A stretch of 64,000 bases of DNA from an uncultured Campylobacter sp. (lineage in GTDB: Bacteria > Campylobacterota > Campylobacteria > Campylobacterales > Campylobacteraceae). Made by a program: the position numbers and the translations under genes. The stretch lies in contig UQCL01000004.1 in the NCBI GenBank assembly GCA_900539505.1, forward strand, positions 1 through 64,000. Direction: 5' to 3'. Under the pieces are notes generated by a model. That model did not search any database, was not told the DNA's origin, and worked only from the letters and a program-made list of their open reading frames with translations. This document shows, piece after piece, positions 18,311 through 27,531 of the stretch (position 1 is the first letter of the stretch; each line of letters starts with the position of its first letter).

Positions 18311-18681
18311 TTACCTTTTTTTGCTCCTGCGCTTTGCCGCTTAAATTTAGCCTCGGTATGCGCTTGTTAGGATTTTAACCTCGCTGCTGCTACTTTGAAA
18401 TTTCATCTTTTAAAATTCCGTCTTTATACGGATAATTTTATATCGTCGCGTTTTTGAAATTTGCATCGCTGCAAATAAAATTTTATTGAGGTTTAAAATT
18501 TGATGCCGTGTTGTTGCGCTGAGTAAAATTTCAATAACGCGCTAAATTTAAGTAGCACGTAAAATCAAGCATTGCGCTAAATTTCAAGTTACGCGCCGAA
18601 TTTAGCTCGCGCGGCAAATCAAGCGCGCCGTATAAATCACCTATAAAATTTGCTCGCGCGCTAAGGCTTGTCCCTCGGGGC
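18311..18681. other. Non-coding stretch rich in RAATTY words
   Basis: About 370 bp with no credible gene. I count 11 RAATTY hexamers by hand. Many occur in short GCGCTAAATTT-like contexts, so the region looks like degenerate repeats rather than decayed coding sequence. Confidence 0.5.
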
Positions 18682-19320
18682 CTAGGCGTATAAAATTCTA
18701 CCCAGGCGGATCATGTTCGAGCCGCATTTGATCGCGAGCTCGAAATCATCGCTCATCCCCATCGAGCAGATCCGCGCGCCGTGCGGCACGAGTGCATCGA
18801 AGATCTCGCGGCTCGCCTCGAAGCTTCGCGCGATCTGCGCGGGCTCGCTCACGTGCGCGCCGATGCTCATCACGCCGATTAAATTTAGATTTTTGCACTC
18901 CTGCTTGATGCGCAAAAACTCCTCCACCGCGCGGTTTTTATCGAGCCCCGTTTTGGAGCTCTCGCCCGCGGCGTTGATCTCCAGCAGCGTATCTAGCGGA
19001 TAATTCAGCCGCTTATTTACGGCAAGCGCGAGCTCGCAACTATTGCAGCTTTGCCACAGCGTCGGGCGTAGAGCGATGAGCTGATTGATTTTGTTGCTTT
19101 GCAGCGTGCCGATGAAGTGCCACTTTAGCGGCAGTTCACGCAAGGCCTCGCTTTTGCGCTTTAGCTCCTGCACTCTGTTTTCTCCAAACGCGATCTGTCC
19201 TTGCGAATACAGCTCGCGCACCTCATCCGTGCCTACGTTTTTACTCACCGCGACTAGCTGCACTTCGCCCGCGCCTGCTTTTGCAGCCTCAATGCGCTTT
19301 AAAATTTCATCCAGTCTCAT
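18682..19320 (-). CDS. PLP homeostasis protein, YggS/PROSC family
   Basis: 212 aa, slightly short for the family. The PLP-binding lysine is in LVAVSKNVG (Lys27), followed by FGENRVQEL (about 51-59) and KWHFIGTLQSNK (about 71-82), all family hallmarks. The protein folds as a single TIM barrel without catalytic activity and buffers pyridoxal phosphate in the cytoplasm. It overlaps the rseP gene by 4 bp (19317-19320), so the two are co-translated. Confidence 0.93.
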   Translation of the reverse strand: MRLDEILKRIEAAKAGAGEVQLVAVSKNVGTDEVRELYSQGQIAFGENRVQELKRKSEALRELPLKWHFIGTLQSNKINQLIALRPTLWQSCNSCELALAVNKRLNYPLDTLLEINAAGESSKTGLDKNRAVEEFLRIKQECKNLNLIGVMSIGAHVSEPAQIARSFEASREIFDALVPHGARICSMGMSDDFELAIKCGSNMIRLGRILYA

Positions 19321-20432
19321 TTGTAAAATCCCAAAATTCTAGCAAAATCATTCAGCACCGTAAATATCATCAAAAGCGCCAAAATCCCCATCCCTACGTA
19401 GCTAGCACCCACGAATACCCGTTTTGGCACCGGGCGGCGAAAGATGAGCTCAAAGAGATTAAACGCGATGTGTCCGCCATCAAGCGCGGGGATCGGAAAG
19501 AGGTTGATAAGCCCTAAATTTACCGATATGAGCGCCACGAGCGCGAGCAAGACCGCCGCGCCGTAATCGACCGCCTTTGAGGTGATGTCGGTAATAGCGA
19601 CGATACCGCCCATCTCCTTGGGCGAAACGACGCCGCTGGCGAGCTTCTCAAGACCCACCAAGATGAGCTTGGAGGCTTCCACCGTCTGATCCCACGCGAA
19701 ACTAAGCGAGCTTGCGCCCTTGTGATATAGTGTCACGGTCGCGTTGTAATCGGGCGAAATACCGATGAGCGGCACTCTGATGCTCTCTCGCCAGATGGTT
19801 TTTTTCTCGCCGAGCTTCGGCGTGAGCTGTAGGCTCAGCCGCTCGCCGCTGCGCATAATTTCTAAGCTTAGCGGTGCTGCGGTTACCTGCCTTGAGATGT
19901 CGTCCCACTCGCGGATCTGCTTGCCGTCGATCGCTAAAATTTCATCGTTTAGCATAAGCCCTGCGCCTGCAGCGGCGGAGCCTGGCGAGATTTTGCCGAC
20001 CTTTGGTGCGAGTTTTTCGACGCCGATGTAGCCCAGCGCGATGTAGATCAAAAACGCAAGCAGTAGGTTGAAAAACGGCCCCGCAAAAAGTATGATTATG
20101 CGCGCGATTGGGCCTTTGGAGTTATAGCTGTCGGGGTCCGCGCTTGCCGCGGCGGGATCCAGATCCTCCTGTCCCTTAAGGCTCACGTAGCCCCCCAGCG
20201 GGATCGCGCTGATGGCGTACTGCGTCGCGCCGATGCGCCTAGTAAAGACCTTCTCACCGAAGCCCACGCTAAAGACGTTCACCCCCACGCCCAGCGCCCG
20301 TGCCGCCAAAAAATGCCCCAGCTCGTGGAAAAAGATGAGGAAGCTGATCGCCAGCACCGTGACCATAAAATTTATCGAGTAAAAATAAAATCCGACCGCC
20401 AGGATCGCTAGCGTTAAAATTATGCTTTTCAA
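19317..20432 (-). CDS. rseP: Site-2 intramembrane zinc metalloprotease RseP
   Basis: 371 aa. HELGH (His36, Glu37, His40) in the first conserved membrane segment and NLFPIPALDGGH (about 313-324), whose Asp is the third zinc ligand, form the active site. One PDZ domain lies between them (about 120-190). Cleaves membrane-anchored regulators or signal-peptide remnants within the membrane. In C. jejuni it neighbours pgsA as I recall; here an unknown gene sits between them. Confidence 0.93.
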   Translation of the reverse strand: MKSIILTLAILAVGFYFYSINFMVTVLAISFLIFFHELGHFLAARALGVGVNVFSVGFGEKVFTRRIGATQYAISAIPLGGYVSLKGQEDLDPAAASADPDSYNSKGPIARIIILFAGPFFNLLLAFLIYIALGYIGVEKLAPKVGKISPGSAAAGAGLMLNDEILAIDGKQIREWDDISRQVTAAPLSLEIMRSGERLSLQLTPKLGEKKTIWRESIRVPLIGISPDYNATVTLYHKGASSLSFAWDQTVEASKLILVGLEKLASGVVSPKEMGGIVAITDITSKAVDYGAAVLLALVALISVNLGLINLFPIPALDGGHIAFNLFELIFRRPVPKRVFVGASYVGMGILALLMIFTVLNDFARILGFYK

Positions 20433-20978
20433 ATTTCAAACCTTTGTAAAAAATGGGCTAAGCTTACTATGATTTTGTAAATTTTAAGCTTAGATTGCTT
20501 TTTGGGCTTAGCCCGCTTTTTTAAACTTGGTTAGCTTTGAGCTTAAGCCCGCCGCCGTTTCGGGCTATAAATTTAGCTAAATTAAGGGCGCGCGGCGGAT
20601 GGAGGACGAGAGGAATTTAAAATTTTAAAAGCGAAATTTTACCGAGAGATTTTGCAGAGTGGATTATAAAATTTCGCCGCGCGAGGCTTTGTGTTTTGAA
20701 CTGCCGCTATGCTTTGAAATTTCATTATGTCTTAGCAAGTCGTCATACTCTAAAATTTTGTCGCGCTTTGAAATTCCGTCATGTTTTGAAACACTGCTGC
20801 GCCGCCCTGAAATTTTGCGCGGTAATTTTATCTTTCAAATTTTATAGGCTTAGCACGCCGCCGTGCGCATACAGACTAAGCATCTATAGAATTTTGTCTA
20901 GCAAAATTTGAACGTGAAATTTTAAAATTCCGCGCTATTAATATAATATAGGTGAAATTTTACGCTGAAATTCTATCG
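20433..20978. other. Non-coding stretch between rseP and the unknown 342-residue gene
   Basis: About 550 bp with no credible gene. I count 17 RAATTY hexamers, many in TTTGAAATTT or CTGAAATTTTGCG contexts that recur every 30-50 bp. No clear hairpin terminator. Confidence 0.5.
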
Positions 20979-22007
20979 CTAAAACCCACTTAAGCGCGGG
21001 TTTTTGCGTCTTGCGATGAGGTTTTGTAGCTTCACAATCCATTGTTTTAGTTTGATAAAAAATTCTGATTCTTCAAATAAATGTGAGATCAAGCTTAGTT
21101 TAAATTTTTCATCTATTAAATTTGGACTAAAGCCCTCTAAGCCGCTTTCGCAAGTGGATCTAAACATTTTGCGTATTAGTCGTTTTATTTTGCCTTGCGT
21201 CGGTGCCTCACTCCGATCGCCTAAAATTTCTATTTTCTTTATCTTATAGCTGATTTCATTTATTCCATCTACGGTTTTGTTGGAAATTTGCTTTAGTACT
21301 ATATTTGCGTGGTATTCGTAATAACCGTGATTGTAATGCGTAAGCGTAAAAAGATCATTGCTACCGTCCGAACCCACTTTTATAAGAAAAATCTCGTTTA
21401 GCTCCTTTGAGATACACCACAGATGATCTATCTCATCTCGACTTAAGCTAGCTAGGCCGTGTTGATTTCTAAATGGATTTATGATTTGCTCTAGGTTATC
21501 CTCAAAGCGGTATCCGTCAATTAAAAATCCACCTACATAATCAATGTTGTAATCCAGGGCGTCTATTAGCAAAACATTTTCATTTTCGGCGTTAAGGGCG
21601 TCTTGTAAAATTTTAAAAATATCGCTTTTGCTGAGCTTGCCGCTACTTCTCGGTTCTAGCGCATAGAGTTTATGGATACGTCGCTTCTGTCCATTTATCA
21701 TCCTAAAATCGCCGAACCAAGCACCGTAAGTAATGACTGCATCAAACATTTTGCCTTGATAATACAATCTATACGCGTTAAAATCTAAATTGCAATGATC
21801 CCAAAAGCCGCCAAAGCTCCCGTAGTTTATGAGCCATGCGCCAAGCTCTCTATCTATGCGCCAGCTTAATTCTATAGAAATTTCAGGATAACATCTAAAA
21901 GGCAATCGCTTTTTAGAAATTTTGTTTCTAATATCTTTTTCTACCTTATTGAGCTTATACTTTCTTGCATTTTCTTCGCCAATTTTTTCTTCAACTACGA
22001 AAGCCAT
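20979..22007 (-). CDS. Unknown 342-residue cytoplasmic protein
   Basis: No family recognised. The protein is soluble, with mixed alpha/beta character, aromatic-rich in the middle (WLINYGSFGGFWDHCN, about 58-73) and basic and helical at the C-terminus. No signal peptide or membrane helix. Codon use is more A/T-rich than its neighbours, and it separates rseP from pgsA, which are adjacent in C. jejuni as I recall; both suggest later insertion. It starts 14 bp after the pgsA stop with only a weak AGG, so it may depend on pgsA transcription. Confidence 0.7.
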   Translation of the reverse strand: MAFVVEEKIGEENARKYKLNKVEKDIRNKISKKRLPFRCYPEISIELSWRIDRELGAWLINYGSFGGFWDHCNLDFNAYRLYYQGKMFDAVITYGAWFGDFRMINGQKRRIHKLYALEPRSSGKLSKSDIFKILQDALNAENENVLLIDALDYNIDYVGGFLIDGYRFEDNLEQIINPFRNQHGLASLSRDEIDHLWCISKELNEIFLIKVGSDGSNDLFTLTHYNHGYYEYHANIVLKQISNKTVDGINEISYKIKKIEILGDRSEAPTQGKIKRLIRKMFRSTCESGLEGFSPNLIDEKFKLSLISHLFEESEFFIKLKQWIVKLQNLIARRKNPRLSGF

Positions 22008-22021
22008 ATCTAGCCTAAAAT

Positions 22022-22576
22022 TTAACTCTTTTTCGTAGCCTTAGCATACGCCGCGACGTATTCAAAGCCCGAATATAGCGTCAGCGCGACCGCGATCCAG
22101 AGCAGGGCGTTTGCATAGGGCCACTGCATCGTTAGCCAGCCGATAGCGATCATCTGAAAGACTGTCTTTACCTTGCCCGCCATCGACGCGGCGACCTCTA
22201 CACCGTCGCCCGCCATCGCCACGCGAAGACCTGTGATAAAAAACTCGCGGATTAGGATCAGATAGATCGCCCACGGGCTAGCGCGCCCGATAAACATAAG
22301 CCCCAAAAAGCCCGCAAGCGTCAGCATCTTATCGGCAAGCGGATCGATGATGGCGCCTAGTTTGGTTTTTTGGTTCCAAGAGCGCGCGATGTATCCGTCG
22401 AAAAAGTCCGTGACGGAGGCGATGACGAAGACCAGTGCGGCAAAATAATCGATCCAGCTGACGTGCACCGAGCCCACCATGCCGCCGTCCGCATGGCCTG
22501 CTAGTAGGATCAGCCAAAAAAACAGCGGCGCCAGCGCAACGCGAAAGCTCGCTAAAATATTGGGTAAATTTAGCAT
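22022..22576 (-). CDS. pgsA: CDP-diacylglycerol-glycerol-3-phosphate 3-phosphatidyltransferase
   Basis: 184 aa with about five membrane helices. The CDP-alcohol phosphotransferase motif DG-x2-AR-x8-G-x3-D-x3-D is present in the stretch beginning DFFDGYIAR (about 63-71) and ending GAIIDPLADK. Makes phosphatidylglycerol phosphate from CDP-diacylglycerol at the inner membrane. Its start overlaps the stop of the enoyl reductase gene by 1 bp, so the two are translationally coupled. Confidence 0.93.
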   Translation of the reverse strand: MLNLPNILASFRVALAPLFFWLILLAGHADGGMVGSVHVSWIDYFAALVFVIASVTDFFDGYIARSWNQKTKLGAIIDPLADKMLTLAGFLGLMFIGRASPWAIYLILIREFFITGLRVAMAGDGVEVAASMAGKVKTVFQMIAIGWLTMQWPYANALLWIAVALTLYSGFEYVAAYAKATKKS

Positions 22577-23355
22577 TATTTAAAGGTCGTTCCGCCGTCG
22601 ACGATGAAGGTGTGCCCCGTCACCCAGCTAGCCTTGCTCGAGCATAGAAATAAACATGCTCCCGCCAAATCCTCCGGCTGCCCCATGCGTCCTAGCGGGC
22701 TAAGCTCGGCGGTCTTGTCGCGCACCTCTTCGTAGTTCGTAAAGGCCCTAAGCGCGTCCGTCTCGATCGGGCCGCCGCTTACTATGTTTACGCGGATGTT
22801 TTTTTCGCCGAGCTCGGTCGCGGCGTAGCGCGCCATCGCTTCGACGGCAGCTTTTGCAGTGCCGTGACCCGCGTAGTTTTCGATATAGACTAAATTTCCA
22901 GTGGAGCTAAGCGAGATGATCGAGCCGCCGCCTACCGCTTCCATACGTTTTGCGGCTTCTTGCGCGCCCACGACGAAGGCATTTACGGTCGCGGTAAAGA
23001 TATTATTAATGCCGCGCGGCTTTAGCCTCATAAATTTAGTGTATCCGCCCGCGACCGCGCGACCCGAGATGATGGCGTTTGAGATGAAAAAATCCACTCG
23101 CGCAAAATCCTCGTCGATCTTGGCAAAGAGCTCCTTGTAGGTCTCTGGCTCTAAGATATTGAGCGCATAAGCGCGCGCCTTGATGCCGTAAGCCTTCTGA
23201 AGATCGGCTGCTTGCGAAGTCGCCAGCTCCTCGTTGGAATTATACGTAAAGGCGATATTTGCTCCCGCGGCTGCGAATTCCAAAACTATCGCCCTGCCTA
23301 TGCCTCTCGTGCCGCCGCTGATAACTAGCGTTTTTCCTTTAAATTCGTTCGTCAA
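22576..23355 (-). CDS. Enoyl-ACP reductase-like short-chain dehydrogenase (FabL type)
   Basis: 259 aa. NAD(P)-binding GGTRGIG (14-20). The catalytic pair is Tyr161-x6-Lys168, the spacing of enoyl-ACP reductases of the FabI/FabL class, rather than the Tyr-x3-Lys of ordinary dehydrogenases. The C-terminal VTGHTFIVDGG is usual. Probably reduces enoyl-ACP in fatty-acid elongation. Location beside pgsA fits lipid synthesis and matches the C. jejuni Cj0804-Cj0807 block as I recall it. A role in other carbonyl reduction cannot be excluded. Confidence 0.82.
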   Translation of the reverse strand: MTNEFKGKTLVISGGTRGIGRAIVLEFAAAGANIAFTYNSNEELATSQAADLQKAYGIKARAYALNILEPETYKELFAKIDEDFARVDFFISNAIISGRAVAGGYTKFMRLKPRGINNIFTATVNAFVVGAQEAAKRMEAVGGGSIISLSSTGNLVYIENYAGHGTAKAAVEAMARYAATELGEKNIRVNIVSGGPIETDALRAFTNYEEVRDKTAELSPLGRMGQPEDLAGACLFLCSSKASWVTGHTFIVDGGTTFK

Positions 23356-24252
23356 TTAAAATCCTTTGATAGTGTATTGTTTCATCACGTTTTCTATTTT
23401 TTTGAGGTTTTCCGCGCTCGGCTCGCAAAGCGGCAAGCGGTACTCTAAACTCGGCGTCAGGCCCGCGATATACATCGCCGCTTTGATCGGGATCGGATTG
23501 CTCTCGCAGAATAAAATTTTATTGATCGCGTAGAGATCGTCGTTGATCTGCTTGGCCTTTAAAAACTCATTTTGCAGCGCAAATTTCGTAAGCCTCGCCG
23601 TGTAATCGGGCAGTAAATTTGCGGTGACCGAGATCACTCCCTTGCCGCCGTTACTTAGGATCGGATAGTTGATCGCATCCTCGCCGCTAAGCACGCTAAG
23701 GTGCGGCTCGTGCGCGAGTAGATCGACGCATTTATCGATGCTGCCGCTGGCTTCTTTGACGCCGTAGATGTTCTCGCAGTCGTTAAAAAGCTTGATGATC
23801 GTATCTGCGGCGATGTCGCAGCCGGTGCGCCCTGGCACGTTGTAGAGCAGTACTGGCAGATCTACCGAGCTCGCGATCGCCTTGTAGTGCAGATACAGCC
23901 CCTTTTGGGTGGGTTTATTGTAGTAGGGCGCTACGGATAAAATTCCATCTGCGCCGTGAGCCTGCGCAAACTGCGCGAGCCCGATCGCTTCGTGAGTTGC
24001 ATTGCTGCCCGCGCCCGCTAGCACCTTGACATCCGTGCCCTTGCATGCATCTACGGCGATCTCGATACAGACGCGATGCTCGTCGTGCGTCAGCGTCGCG
24101 CTCTCGCCCGTGGTACCGACGGGCACGACCGCGCTTATGCCGTTTGCGATCTGTCTTTTGATGAGCTTAGCATAGGTCTGCTCGTCCAGTTTGCCCTCTT
24201 TAAAAGGCGTGATCAGCGCCGTCATAGAGCCGATTATGACATTTTTATTCAT
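23356..24252 (-). CDS. dapA: 4-hydroxy-tetrahydrodipicolinate synthase
   Basis: 298 aa, usual length. GTTGES (47-52), Tyr137 in LLYNVPGRT and the Schiff-base Lys166 in GVKEASG are the active-site elements of this TIM-barrel enzyme. Condenses pyruvate with aspartate semialdehyde in the lysine and diaminopimelate pathway. Overlaps the M16 peptidase gene by 8 bp. Confidence 0.96.
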   Translation of the reverse strand: MNKNVIIGSMTALITPFKEGKLDEQTYAKLIKRQIANGISAVVPVGTTGESATLTHDEHRVCIEIAVDACKGTDVKVLAGAGSNATHEAIGLAQFAQAHGADGILSVAPYYNKPTQKGLYLHYKAIASSVDLPVLLYNVPGRTGCDIAADTIIKLFNDCENIYGVKEASGSIDKCVDLLAHEPHLSVLSGEDAINYPILSNGGKGVISVTANLLPDYTARLTKFALQNEFLKAKQINDDLYAINKILFCESNPIPIKAAMYIAGLTPSLEYRLPLCEPSAENLKKIENVMKQYTIKGF

Positions 24253-25498
24253 CGTTTTCCTTTCGTAAGATAATGCTCGTGGAGCTTTTAAGGCTTAGAT
24301 AGGTTTTCATCGCTTTTTTAATCGCGCTTTTATCCAGGCTTTTGATCTCGCGCTCCAGCCTAAATAGCGCGTCCAGATCGCCGCGGACGATGTAGCTGCC
24401 GTACATCTGCGCTACCTTGCTAGCGCTGTCGAGGGAGTAGATCAGATCGCTACTTAGGGTGTTTTTGATCTTTAGCATATCATCGTCGCTTATTTTAGCT
24501 TTTTTGGCTTTTTCGATCAGCGCTAAAATTTCACTCCTCAGCGCCTCGCCACTTACGCCTTGGTTGCAAACGGCAAAGACTATAAATAAATTCTCATCCT
24601 TACCGCTCATATCATAGATATTGATCTGATTGGCGAGCTTTTTCTCATCGACCAGCACGCGCTGTAAAAGCGAGCTCTTGCCGCCGCTAAGATATATATC
24701 CATCGCTTTGATCGCCGCGGCGTCAGGGTGGTTAAACGGCGGAATTTTAAAGGCGACTGCAACGATCTGCGCCTCGCTGTTTTTATAAATAACGCTAAGC
24801 TTCTCGCCGTCCTGTGCGGGCTCGGTGCAGTGAAGACGCGGAATTTCGCTTTTGTTTTTTACGGGCGCGAAGTGTTTTTTAGCCGCATCAAACGCCGCCT
24901 TTTCGCCGATGTCGCCGGTGATCAGCAGCACGGCGTTTTGCGGCTGATAAAATTTAGCGTGAAATTCCTTGATATCTTTGATGCTCCAGTTTTCGATGTC
25001 CTTGCGAAAGCCGATCGGCGTCCAGTGGTACGGGTGGTACAAAAACGCGGCGTTGTAGAGCCTGAAAAATAGGTATCCGAACGGATCGTTATCGGTGCGC
25101 CACAGCCGCTCCTCGAGCACGACCTTGCGCTCGGGCTGAAATTCTTTGTCTTTGAGGCTTAAGTTTTGCATTATGTCGGCGTAAAGATCCAGGCAGACCT
25201 CTAAATTTGAGCTCGCGCACTTGATGAAGTAGTGCGTGTAATCAAAGCCCGTGCTTGCGTTGTTCACGCCGCCGAATCCCTTTACGATCGCGTCGAACTC
25301 GCCCGCCTTGCGATTTTTCGTGGATTTAAAATTTAGATGCTCCAACATGTGCGCAATGCCGCTTTTGCCCATCGTCTCGTCGCGCGAGCCGACGTTGTAA
25401 AACACGTCCACGCTGATGACGCCGCTGCCTTTATTCATCGGGATGTGATAAATTTGAAGCCCGTTTTGCAGCGTGATTTTCTTAAATTTCGGAAACAT
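24245..25498 (-). CDS. M16 family zinc peptidase
   Basis: 417 aa. The inverted zinc motif HxxEH is at His50-Met-Leu-Glu53-His54, with a downstream Glu in the RLERE region of the N-domain helix set. Two M16 half-domains (about 5-200 and 205-400). No signal peptide, so cytoplasmic as read here, although C. jejuni relatives are described as processing peptidases of unknown substrate. Shares a 1-bp TAATG junction with pyrD upstream and overlaps dapA downstream, forming one operon. Confidence 0.9.
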   Translation of the reverse strand: MFPKFKKITLQNGLQIYHIPMNKGSGVISVDVFYNVGSRDETMGKSGIAHMLEHLNFKSTKNRKAGEFDAIVKGFGGVNNASTGFDYTHYFIKCASSNLEVCLDLYADIMQNLSLKDKEFQPERKVVLEERLWRTDNDPFGYLFFRLYNAAFLYHPYHWTPIGFRKDIENWSIKDIKEFHAKFYQPQNAVLLITGDIGEKAAFDAAKKHFAPVKNKSEIPRLHCTEPAQDGEKLSVIYKNSEAQIVAVAFKIPPFNHPDAAAIKAMDIYLSGGKSSLLQRVLVDEKKLANQINIYDMSGKDENLFIVFAVCNQGVSGEALRSEILALIEKAKKAKISDDDMLKIKNTLSSDLIYSLDSASKVAQMYGSYIVRGDLDALFRLEREIKSLDKSAIKKAMKTYLSLKSSTSIILRKENDE

Positions 25499-27531
25499 TA
25501 ATCTTTTTTCGCCTTTCGTTTTTTACTTGAGTTTTGCTCTGCGTCTTGGGCGCCGCTCGCTTCTTTGGCCTCTTTAAGCTCTTTGGTCTCTTTAGCCTCG
25601 GCATTTTTAGTTTTTGTGCTGCTTTGCTTTACGTTTTTGGCTTTTAAGCTTTTGCTTTCCGCGCTATTTTTTGGCGCGGCTTTAGTTTTAGAATTTTTGC
25701 TTTCTATGTCGTTTTTTGGCGCGGCTTTAGTTGCGGTTTTAGTTTTCTGCACGGTTTTGGTTTTGGCGGTTTTACTTGCCGTGTCGCTTTGTTTTGCACT
25801 TTTATTTTCTAAATTCTCGCTCTTTGCGCCGCTTTTCGAGAGATTTTTTGCTTCGGCGCCCTTCTGCTGCGAGGCGTTATCCTGCACGCCATCTTTCTGC
25901 GAAGCGTCATTATCCTTCGCAGTATCCTTCTGCGCGGCGTCTTTTTGCGTAGCGTCTTTTGAAATTTTACCGCGCCTGGAGCTTACGCCGCTTTTGGAGG
26001 TAGTTTTTGAAATTTTATCCGACTTTCGATCCTCGCTGTCTTGCTTTGTACTTTTAGCCTCTAAATTCTCGCTTTTTGCACTGCTTCGTTTTTTACTTTT
26101 AATCTCTGAATTTTCGCTCTCCGCACCGCTTTGCTCGATTGATCTTTGATCCGTCGCGGTATCCGCGCTTGCTAAGACGTTTAAATTTGCCGAAGCGCTA
26201 GAATTTTCGTCCGCTTTGGAGATTGAGTTTGTTTGAACGGCAGGAATTTCATCTGCTTGGACACCCGATATTTCGCTTTTGCCGTCGTTTGAAATTCCGT
26301 TCGCATCCTTGCTTTCGGGTGCGTTTGAAATTTCGCTCGTTTCCTCGCCTTTGGCTGCGTTTAAAATTTCGTTTGTTTTAGCGCCCGCCTCTTTATTTCC
26401 GCAAGCGCACAAATCCGCGCCGTTGCCGAGGTTTTTGGCCTGATCATTTCTGATGCCGTATCCTTCGCCCGCGCGATCTTTTAAATTTACTCCGACCGCC
26501 TCGCTTATGTTATTGAAGCCGTCTGCGCGCAAAAGCTCCGCTAGCCCCTCGTTGATCGATTTTGCGACGAACGGGCCTTTAAAGATAAAGGCGGTAAAAA
26601 TTTGAACCAGGCTCGCGCCCGATTTGATGCGCTCATAGGCCTCCTGCGCGCTGTCTATGCCGCCGCAGCTGATTAGGACCGTGCGGCCGAAGAGCTCGCG
26701 AGCGACCTGTGAGAAAAGCTTTCGCGATTTTTCGGTGATTAGCCTGCCGCTTAGGCCGCCAAAGTCCCTAGCGTTGGGACTTAGCGAATAATCAACGCTC
26801 GTGTTGTTTATGATGATGCCGCTTGCACCGCTTTGCACCGCGCACTCGCACAGTGCGATCGCCTGATCCGCGCTCATATCGGGCGCCAGCTTTAAGACGA
26901 GCGGTCTGTTCGTGATTTTTTTCATCGCTCCGATCAGCTCGCTTATGAAGCTGTTTTCTTGCAAAGCGCGCAGATTCGGGGTGTTCGGCGAGCTTACGTT
27001 GATGATGAAAAAATCGCACAGCCCGTTAAATTTACGGCCCAAGGCTTCGTAATCGCTTAGCGCATCCTCGTTCGAGGTGACCTTATTTTTACCGATATTT
27101 GCGGCGATCGGGATTTTAAAAGGATAAATTTTTCGCACGCGACGCTCGATAACATCGGCGCCTTCGTTGTTAAAGCCCATCGCGTTTTGAATGCTCTGCT
27201 CGCTAACGAGGCGAAAAAGTCGCGGCTTAGGATTGCCGCTTTGAGGACGCGGCGTAAAGGTGCCAAAATCGATGTGTCCGTAGCCGAGAGCGGCCAGCGG
27301 CGCGATCATCGTGGCGTTTTTGTCGAATCCGCCCGCGATACCTACGGGGTTATCGAAGCTTAAATTCCATATATTTTGAGTTAAAATTTCATCTTTGTAA
27401 ACACCGAATTTTGCCAAAGCCTCAAGCCCGCCCGGAGTCGCATAGAGCGCGCGAAGTCCGAATTCTGCGATCTTGTGAGCGGTTTCGGGATCGAATAGAA
27501 AAAAGATTTTTTTCAAGGTATCATAATTCAT
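25498..27531 (-). CDS. pyrD: Dihydroorotate dehydrogenase (class 2) with a 325-residue low-complexity tail
   Basis: 677 aa, about twice the normal 350. Residues 1-352 are a complete class-2 enzyme: FMN-binding barrel with GIAGGFDKN (64-72), PRPQSGNPKPR (94-104), NVSSPNTPNLR (178-188) with catalytic Ser, and ISCGGI (287-292). It oxidises dihydroorotate with quinone at the membrane in pyrimidine synthesis. Residues 353-677 are Lys, Ser, Ala, Glu and Asp with almost no hydrophobics. This tail begins acidic and Asn-rich and ends very basic (KKRKAKKD), with recurring AKSENLE, ESKN and KAAPKN units. The frame has no stop or shift between the parts, so it looks like one protein. Confidence 0.92.
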   Translation of the reverse strand: MNYDTLKKIFFLFDPETAHKIAEFGLRALYATPGGLEALAKFGVYKDEILTQNIWNLSFDNPVGIAGGFDKNATMIAPLAALGYGHIDFGTFTPRPQSGNPKPRLFRLVSEQSIQNAMGFNNEGADVIERRVRKIYPFKIPIAANIGKNKVTSNEDALSDYEALGRKFNGLCDFFIINVSSPNTPNLRALQENSFISELIGAMKKITNRPLVLKLAPDMSADQAIALCECAVQSGASGIIINNTSVDYSLSPNARDFGGLSGRLITEKSRKLFSQVARELFGRTVLISCGGIDSAQEAYERIKSGASLVQIFTAFIFKGPFVAKSINEGLAELLRADGFNNISEAVGVNLKDRAGEGYGIRNDQAKNLGNGADLCACGNKEAGAKTNEILNAAKGEETSEISNAPESKDANGISNDGKSEISGVQADEIPAVQTNSISKADENSSASANLNVLASADTATDQRSIEQSGAESENSEIKSKKRSSAKSENLEAKSTKQDSEDRKSDKISKTTSKSGVSSRRGKISKDATQKDAAQKDTAKDNDASQKDGVQDNASQQKGAEAKNLSKSGAKSENLENKSAKQSDTASKTAKTKTVQKTKTATKAAPKNDIESKNSKTKAAPKNSAESKSLKAKNVKQSSTKTKNAEAKETKELKEAKEASGAQDAEQNSSKKRKAKKD

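Noticed and set aside
18311..18681. Possible CRISPR-like array from recurring AAATTT words
   Set aside because: Words are only 6-10 bp, irregularly spaced and genome-wide; no cas genes.
25565..26149. 194-codon plus-strand frame over the PyrD tail
   Set aside because: Antisense of the low-complexity tail; the minus frame continues the enzyme and joins the next gene by stop-start overlap.
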